This document shows positions 57,937-64,000 of a stretch of 64,000 nucleotides of DNA, in pieces. A program made the position numbers and the translations under genes. The stretch lies in the NCBI GenBank assembly GCA_004009845.1, contig RMBW01000014.1, positions 186,001 through 250,000 of the forward strand, given 5' to 3'. Each line of letters starts with the position of its first letter. Positions within the stretch are counted from its first letter, which is position 1. The notes below the pieces were generated by a model that was given only the letters and a program-made list of their open reading frames with translations, did not search any database and was not told where the DNA came from. The stretch comes from Davidsoniella eucalypti. Taxonomy: Eukaryota; Ascomycota; Sordariomycetes; Microascales; Ceratocystidaceae.

Positions 57937-59065
57937 TTACTGGGTAGCCTGAGTGCGGCGCTTGTCACGCTCCTCAGCAATGGTCAGCTTGACACCCTTG
58001 CCCTTGGGCAGAGAGATCAGAGCCTTGTCCTGGCCGATGATGAAGACGTTGCTCTCACGGGTGGTGAAAGTGTTGTCAAGAGAATCCTTCAGATGGACAA
58101 TGGCGAAACCACCATCGTGACGCTCACGGTGGGTGATGACACCAACACGACCCATGTTGCGACCGCCAGTAATCATGGCCAGGGCACCGGTATCGAACTT
58201 GACGTAGTCAATGATCTTGCCGGTCTCGACATCAATCTTGACGGTGTCGTTGACCTTGATGAGAGGGTCAGGGTAGCGGATGCTGTGATCTATGCGTTAG
58301 CTAAAAAGTCGGGGAGAGGGGGATACATACAGTCATTGAAGCACAACAAAAGTCTACTCCAAGGTCAAATGTTCTCCTTGTACCGGAATTTGGGTTTCGG
58401 GGTAGGGCGATGTGATGACACTTTGAATCGACCAAAGCTTGATCCAACGACTGAATGATGACTGATAGAACTCACGTTCTGGCATCGTGCGTAACCAAGA
58501 ATGGGATTCCACCACGACCAAGCTGGACACGCTTGACCTTGCCCAGCTTGAAGGAAGCCTCCTCGGGCTGGATGCGGTGCACGGTGAAGCGACCCTTGGT
58601 GTCGTAGATCAGGCGGAAGTTCTCGCCAGTCTTCTCAATGGAGATGACATCCATGAAGCCAGTGGGGAAGGTCATGTCAGTGCGGACCTTGCCATCGACC
58701 TTGATCAGGCGCTGCATCAGGATAGCGCGAGTCTCGCGGAAGTTCAGCGCATACTTGAGGCGGTTACGGATGAAGACAATGAGAGGCAGGCAGTCACGCT
58801 GCTTGTGAGGACCGGGGCTGGGCCTATATGGGAAGAAAGAGATTGGTTAGTACCATTGAAGATGACTCTTTTGGGTAGTTATCGGAGTTGTGATTGAATC
58901 GAATTGTCGGGTGCCATTATCGATGTCGAAGTCGGCGATGATGGTGAAATTGTATAAGGAATGGGTGATAACATACTTAGGGGCGTAAACGCCGCTCAGC
59001 TTGTCCAGCAGCCAGTGAGAGGGAGCCGAAAGGCGCTTCTGATGCTTCTTAGGTCCACGGCCCAT
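57937..59065 (-). CDS. 40S ribosomal protein eS4
   Basis: Three exons, 59065-58977, 58823-58476 and 58282-57937, give 260 residues, the normal eS4 length. It starts MGRGPKKHQKRLSAPSHWLL and continues with DKLSGVYAPKPSPGPHKQR, LKYALNFRETRAILMQRLIK (S4-type RNA-binding region), TYR/RFTVHRIQPEEASFKL-type strands, GAL-AMITGGRNMGRVGVI (KOW) and an SLPKGKGVKLTIAEERDKR end. It is a component of the small ribosomal subunit. The introns are 153 and 193 bases and keep frame. A CACGTG lies 154 bases upstream (59219-59224). The codons are strongly C/G-ending, as in the other ribosomal protein gene here. Confidence 0.96.
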
Positions 59066-59462
59066 TTTGATGATTTGATACTCAAACTTGTTGGATGGTT
59101 TGTAACAGAGAGGGAGATCATGAACAGCGAAATTTTGCTGGACTTTTCTTCCTAGCACAAAAATCCCGTTGAGGAAAAGGTGGGGAATTTTGATGTTTGC
59201 CCTAGTTGTGGGAAAAGTCACGTGCACCTTTCTCATACGACCCCACCCAACCTAACCTTTGTCAGCGTTCTGGCAGCCACAACTTCGAGATGGCGCTAAT
59301 GGCTTAAATCCAGGCTCGCTAAAATTGAAGAACGCTCAATGCGGTAATATTTGACAAAAATGGCAATATAACAATCAGAGAAATTCGATTTATTATAGGG
59401 TAGCTATATACATATACATATTTGCATAGCCGAACCAACATAGCACTTTCAAAAGGTTGTCT
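59066..59462. other. Promoter region of eS4
   Basis: About 400 bases between the eS4 start and the Myb gene's stop, both on the minus strand. It contains CACGTG at 59219-59224 and ccacccaacctaacc at 59244-59258, which loosely resembles a telomere-type box. Confidence 0.5.
59219..59224. promoter_or_regulatory. CACGTG site upstream of eS4
   Basis: tcacgtgc, 154 bases before the eS4 ATG. Cbf1-type by consensus; function inferred. Confidence 0.4.
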
Positions 59463-61112
59463 CTAAGCCTGGAGAAGCCGCAGGATATTAAACGGAGAAT
59501 CATCCCCAGTAGCATCATGATCAGCCTGTTCGGAAGTCTGACGGTACAAAGGCTGGCTAGTATCGCGGGGACCTGAGGCCTTGTCTGTGTGTGAATCTTC
59601 CGTATATTCCGGAGATTCGACAAGTTCCTTCAGGAGAGACTCGACTAGCTCAGCAACGGTCGGTTCGAGTCCATCAGGATGGTATCCTTCGTTGCCTCGC
59701 TTGATAGGTTTTGAAATCAAGGCTTTGAATAGATCGATGTAACGATTACGTATGCGATCCCGCAGATCGGTTGGGTGGCGCCCTAATAAACACGAATTTC
59801 GGGCATCATTTCGTATCTTAGACCATTGTGGTCCGTATTGCAACAATCCCTTGAGAATGCGTGTATCTTCTTCAACGCTGAACAACCGGCGCTCTCGCCG
59901 CGGTGTCCTTCTGAAAGGGGTATCTATACCGAGCTTCTTGATGTCGCCCATGGTTCGACGATGGCTTCGCTTCTTGGCTTGGTGGGGCATAGCCTCTTGA
60001 GAGGTTAACGGGGAGTCGGTTTGGTTCTCCGAGGTGTCATTTAGGATATTCCCCGGAAAGGATCTTGCTAGTTGGGGCCGTTTCTCATCAGCCTCTCGGC
60101 AAGCATCGTCGGAAAGCTCTCCCTCTTGTGCGAGAGGATTCAAGATGTTGCTCGGAAAGCTAGTTGCAGCATTCCGAACCTTGGGGCCTACGCTCGCGCT
60201 AGAGATGTATTTAGATACATCTATGTCGTTTTTGTGAGGTTCGTGGTGCTTGAGGAGCTCTTCAGGTGCACATGTTCGGAAGCGATCTTTGAGATCTGAC
60301 GCAGATCTCGCGTTGAATACAAACATCGGGTCCTTGGCAATGATGGCCCAATTACCTATTCCATGTTTTGCAACAGCCCGCATGAGCTTCTCCGTTTCGA
60401 CGTCCGTCCAAGCTCGGCGATCCTTCTTAGCTCGCCGCTTATTCTTGACAGCCACAGGTTCTTGTTGTGGTTGTGGTTCGGGCTGTAGCTCTTGTTCAGG
60501 TTCTGAATCCAGGCCATGGTCAGGCGCCATAGGTCCTTGGTGGACATGTTCCAGGTCTGGTCCGTTTATTATGGACGCAAGACGTAGATCCAGAGTGCTC
60601 ACAGAATTATGCGCGGCAAACTCTGGAAGTGTAAGACTTAGCTCTGGCAGGTCTATAGCTCTAGAAGGCGCAACTGCTAGAAGCTTGGGGAGTTTCTGTG
60701 AAGCATCATGGTCCTGGGTAACAGAGAGCTTCTTGAGCGGTGAGTTTATGGCTAAAGACGCGCCATGAAGAGAAGCTTCATCTAGACGTGGTAGGACAGG
60801 CGGAAGCTCAAATGATGTAGGCACAGACCTGAAAGTCTCGCGAGGGTCAATGAAGTTACCATCGTAGACCTCCTGGATACTCGGCAGGGTCTGGCGAGAA
60901 AGATTCTGCTGCTGTTGCTGTTGCAACTGCTGTTGGTCAACCCAGTGGCCAATTTCAACGTCATTGTCCAGGATAAACGGCGCCAAACTAGTTGGCTGAG
61001 CAAACGTCAATGGAAAGTTTGGCAGTGTACCTCCCTGCTGACGATTCGAAGATGAAGACGTCGAGATATCCACGACTTGGTTAAATGAAGCAGATTGAGC
61101 ATGTGATGCCAT
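59463..61112 (-). CDS. Two-Myb telobox DNA-binding protein (Teb1-like)
   Basis: A single exon encodes 549 residues from ATG 61112. Two Myb/SANT domains are visible. The first (about 231-282) has RRAWTDVETEKLMRAV, GNWAIIA and ends SASDLKDRFRTC. The second (about 406-462) has RRLFSVEEDTRILKGLL, PQWSKIR and ends HPTDLRDRIRNRY. Both third helices fit the telobox pattern D-L-K/R-D-x-x-R of proteins that bind TTAGGG-type repeats, so a telomere or TTAGGG-promoter role is likely, as for fission-yeast Teb1. Outside the domains it is low-complexity, with a Gln run (60-69) and a Pro/Glu/Gln stretch (about 200-220). The motif SFP(S/G)NILN occurs twice between the domains (about 318-325 and 351-358). No intron is needed. 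Confidence 0.82.
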   Translation of the reverse strand: MASHAQSASFNQVVDISTSSSSNRQQGGTLPNFPLTFAQPTSLAPFILDNDVEIGHWVDQQQLQQQQQQNLSRQTLPSIQEVYDGNFIDPRETFRSVPTSFELPPVLPRLDEASLHGASLAINSPLKKLSVTQDHDASQKLPKLLAVAPSRAIDLPELSLTLPEFAAHNSVSTLDLRLASIINGPDLEHVHQGPMAPDHGLDSEPEQELQPEPQPQQEPVAVKNKRRAKKDRRAWTDVETEKLMRAVAKHGIGNWAIIAKDPMFVFNARSASDLKDRFRTCAPEELLKHHEPHKNDIDVSKYISSASVGPKVRNAATSFPSNILNPLAQEGELSDDACREADEKRPQLARSFPGNILNDTSENQTDSPLTSQEAMPHQAKKRSHRRTMGDIKKLGIDTPFRRTPRRERRLFSVEEDTRILKGLLQYGPQWSKIRNDARNSCLLGRHPTDLRDRIRNRYIDLFKALISKPIKRGNEGYHPDGLEPTVAELVESLLKELVESPEYTEDSHTDKASGPRDTSQPLYRQTSEQADHDATGDDSPFNILRLLQA

Positions 61113-62234
61113 GATGTTGGTGTTTTAGCTGCGTAAACACGCGCAATATTTCGAGATAGTGATATCTTCAGGACGGTAATAGAAGATGTTTTCCATAAGA
61201 TATCGGTATCTTGGACACACAAATGAATACGGGAGCAAGATAATCACGAGACTCCAGACGAGTATGGATTCGGTAGAGCAAACTAATCGGACGTGTCCAA
61301 GTTATCATATCCAAGTAGGAGTCTAGAGATCTCGTTCTGCATGTATATCTGCGGAGCAACCAACACAGCAGACGTGAATGCGCCGTCGTTTGTTTGTAGT
61401 TGCTCTGGAAATCTGACAAGTATTGGATTCGCATCACTTGTCTTCGGACTTGTGAGAGGCAAGCATCAAGTTCGAAGATAGATTCAGGATATGAAGCTTG
61501 GGAGAATAGAAATGGCTAGAAATGGCTTTGTAATTGTTTCAAGCATATTATGTAAATGGATTCCGATTCGTCTAGGGTAGAGGCGCAAACATGAGCAAGA
61601 AACCCATCATAAAGATAAATCGCGAGGAGTGACATTGATCGCGAGCGCCTGTCGTCCACTAACTAAAGATGATAGAAAGAAAGGTAGGCATTGTCGCAAA
61701 GAAAGAAGTGTTCTAAGGCGATATCTCTAGCCCAAGTGGCATGTCGCCTTTCATGCCTTAAAGCGATTGTAACTGTTCATATAGTGAGAGGTTGGCTTCG
61801 TTTGCGGTCATGACGATGTTGGTTATCATAGCCTAGTTAGAGAGAAAAGTGGGCTCATGAATGCGATCACGTGATAGCGCATATTGGTTAAGTATCTCAT
61901 TGAGGAAGGAAAATGTAGTTATAGTCATACTCTAAAAGAGTACTCTCCGAAATAAAGAGTAATCTATGATAACACAAACTTCAATTGTATTTTTCTGTCA
62001 GGAATGTTGTGTAGTTAGTAGTAGTTGGAACGATGAACATTTCTTTAGGGTCTACATATGAATAAATCTCAGGCGTGCACAGTTAGGGTCTATGGATGCG
62101 CTCATACAGCTTTCGTCATCTTACATTTGCTTACAAAATCACTAAGTAACAAAACATCACGAGAGGACACACTATATCGACTTTCAGTACTGTCCTTTGC
62201 GGTGTCTTGTCGCGGAATACTCTCTTGATACGCC
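61113..62234. other. Divergent promoter region, Myb and DUF7704 genes
   Basis: About 1.1 kb. It contains a palindromic atcacgtgat at 61866-61875, 362 bases from the DUF7704 ATG and about 755 from the Myb ATG. No gene was recognised. Confidence 0.5.
61868..61873. promoter_or_regulatory. CACGTG in the palindrome atcacgtgat
   Basis: The most symmetric of the CACGTG sites here, between two divergent genes. Function inferred. Confidence 0.4.
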
Positions 62235-62935
62235 ATGGCTTCAAGACTACCGCCGTTCCCGAGAATTTTATTCACCATTTGTGAGCCAATATCTCTGTAG
62301 GTTTACCGTCAGCTGTCTCAATGACACTTCGCAGAAAGTAAATGTGAAACTGTGACATCGATGCTGATTAAAATCAACCAAGTAGCGTATCTGGATGTAT
62401 TGGTGCAGTTATATGGCCTGACTGGTTCATAGCTGAGCAGCTGCCACTATCGATTCCCGAATCTTTTGATAGTAGTGCTATCTCTAACAATAGCCGGCTG
62501 GTAGCCATCCAGCTTGGAAATCTGTATCTACTCTTGGCATTGATCGGACTTGCTGTCTTAAATACGACCAATGAGGTTAGAGTTGTGAAGGCATACCTGA
62601 TAGCGCTATGGATTGCGGACATAGGCCACGTTGGCATTACGTGCTATGGGCTGGGTTGGTCCGGGTCTCTTGATGTTGCTCGATGGAATGCAATGGCGTG
62701 GGGAAACATAGGAGCAACTGTGAGTACTACTTCTTTTCTTCCTCTCTATCTTCTGCTTGTCGCGTATGCTATAATGTACTTGAGTAGTGCTAACCTGTTT
62801 TTATGTTGTTAGACGTTTCTGTTTGTAGTTCGCAGTGCATACCTGCTTGGATTGCTTGGTACTGACATAGTGGATAGAGATGATACAAAAGTTATGGCTC
62901 ATGACGGCGACCGGGAGAACAAGAAGCTACGATAA
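62235..62935 (+). CDS. Small membrane protein of the fungal DUF7704 family
   Basis: Exons 62235-62296, 62386-62719 and 62813-62935 encode 172 residues. About four membrane segments can be seen: PPFPRILFTICEPISLVSG, LGNLYLLLALIGLAVLNTT, VKAYLIALWIADIGHVGITC and FLFVVRSAYLLGLLG. The order EPIS, then QLGNLYLL, then ADIGH, then RWNAMAWGN, then R(S/I)AYLLG matches a large set of small fungal proteins (DUF7704) with no known function. ATG 62235 has the strong context gccATGG. The introns are 89 bases (GTAGGT..AGTAG) and 93 bases (GTGAGT..GTTAG). In the first, the acceptor could also lie three bases earlier. The C-terminus is charged and likely cytosolic. Confidence 0.8.
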
Positions 62936-64000
62936 GTCGCCGAGGAAACACATCACATCCCGCGGAAATGTCGCTTTTGAGATATACACAATTAGGTAGG
63001 CTATCATATCTAGATGGGGTTTGTTGCTATTTGTCATGTTGCATGATATGTGAAATATCATTTGGAGAAGAACGCCTCAAGTTGTGATAACAAGGACTCG
63101 CTTGCTGAGACCTTGCTCAATTGTCCTATAATGATGAGCAGTGTTTATCAACACACAATATATATCTATATATAACTATTGCATGTGAAAGGTAACTTAT
63201 ACATGTAATCATCTGGAATACACGTATCCCACTTATTACAAAACAAACTGTCGGTCACCAGAAACACAAGTCACAGTGAGAAGTCTATATAACATACTGC
63301 TGTATGGTCCCAAAAACGGCAATATATCTATTTGAAGCCATTGGGTATGGTAATATCTGAAAACTGTTTTTTTTCTCGTAGAGTCAGCCAACTGCATGCT
63401 CTTCCTACATGTATGTACACTTATGTATGTTTCAAACAGCTGGGCCGATATACAGTGCAAGAAGCTGCTTTCCCTGTTTTCTTCCTCTGTTTCTTTTTCT
63501 TTTCTTGTCACTTTTGTAATACGTGCTCTTCATTAATTTCACACAGCCCCTTACTTAGTTAGAATGTGATGTGGGTGGCAAGGATGGCTTGGTATGGAAA
63601 GATATAAAGAGATACATCGATGTGTATCTGCATGTAATAAAAAGCAGAAAACTATCATCGTTTACCGCGGAACAACGGCACCAAATACAGCTCGAGACTA
63701 GCGCCAGGCAGTGGGCGGTTCCTAACATAGTGAGATATGTATATAAATTTTCACAAAATAGCACAGCATAACATTGCAACTACTTTGCAGTAAAAATACA
63801 GTTGATCTTGTGACTGTCCGGCAGACTAGAGTTTTACATAGCATAAAACCCCCTTTGAGGGATTCAATAGAGATATGAATTCGTGTCGGGGGATAGCGGT
63901 CCATAGCTGAGCTAAGCTATTGATTCGTTACTGCGATATTGATACCGGCACGGCGTATCCGGGAGCCGGGAACTAGACCACTACTATTAGTATAGTGTGT
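62936..64000. other. Right edge, no gene seen
   Basis: About 1.06 kb after the DUF7704 gene. AT-rich to about 63550, with T-rich blocks near 63365 and 63490. Short frames here lack any family feature. Confidence 0.5.

Overview
The window is nuclear DNA from a filamentous ascomycete (Pezizomycotina). The evidence is short spliceosomal introns with GTRNGT donors and TACTAAC/GCTAAC branch sites, a polyketide synthase end, a NACHT/ankyrin NOD-like receptor, a Tad-type LINE with RNase H, a QDE-1/SAD-1-type RNA-dependent RNA polymerase and an SSU1 sulfite pump. I cannot name the species.

Left arm (1-17.5 kb), accessory DNA. It opens with the C-terminal carrier-protein end of a polyketide synthase (1-305). 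A 7.4-kb composite retroelement (2055-9456, minus strand) follows, built as R repeat, full LINE, R repeat. It sits exactly at the 5' end of an intron-containing tRNA-Ala(AGC) gene (1957-2054) and is bounded by a duplicated GGGGACAT. The LINE has ORF1 (zinc knuckles in the -1 frame), an endonuclease and an RT/RNase H part. The R repeats share the LINE's 3' end and (AAC)n tail, which suggests a non-autonomous partner. A plus-strand remnant of another LINE lies at 9556-9726. Next is a PNP-NACHT-ankyrin receptor (11246-16125) whose ankyrin region is seven near-identical 297-bp units.

Middle (17.5-29 kb), a dense run of housekeeping genes: MPC2 pyruvate carrier, complex I NDUFA2/B8 subunit, a gene of unknown function, FMP46-like mitochondrial protein, ribosomal protein eL14, NAC-alpha with a His-Asp tract, and ATP synthase subunit d. 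Four of the seven act in mitochondria and two in translation or nascent-chain handling.

The stretch 28.9-39.0 kb is about 10 kb without a credible gene, very long for this kind of genome.

Right arm (39-64 kb): alpha/beta-hydrolase, SSU1 sulfite exporter, pantothenate kinase, AIM11-like membrane protein, prolyl-4-hydroxylase-type dioxygenase, RNA-dependent RNA polymerase, D-lactate dehydrogenase (cytochrome), ribosomal protein eS4, a two-Myb telobox protein (Teb1-like) and a small DUF7704 membrane protein. CACGTG sites stand upstream of eL14, ATP7 and eS4 and between the Myb and DUF7704 genes.

Exon borders were set by hand from reading frame, splice consensus and family resemblance. No search or alignment program was run.
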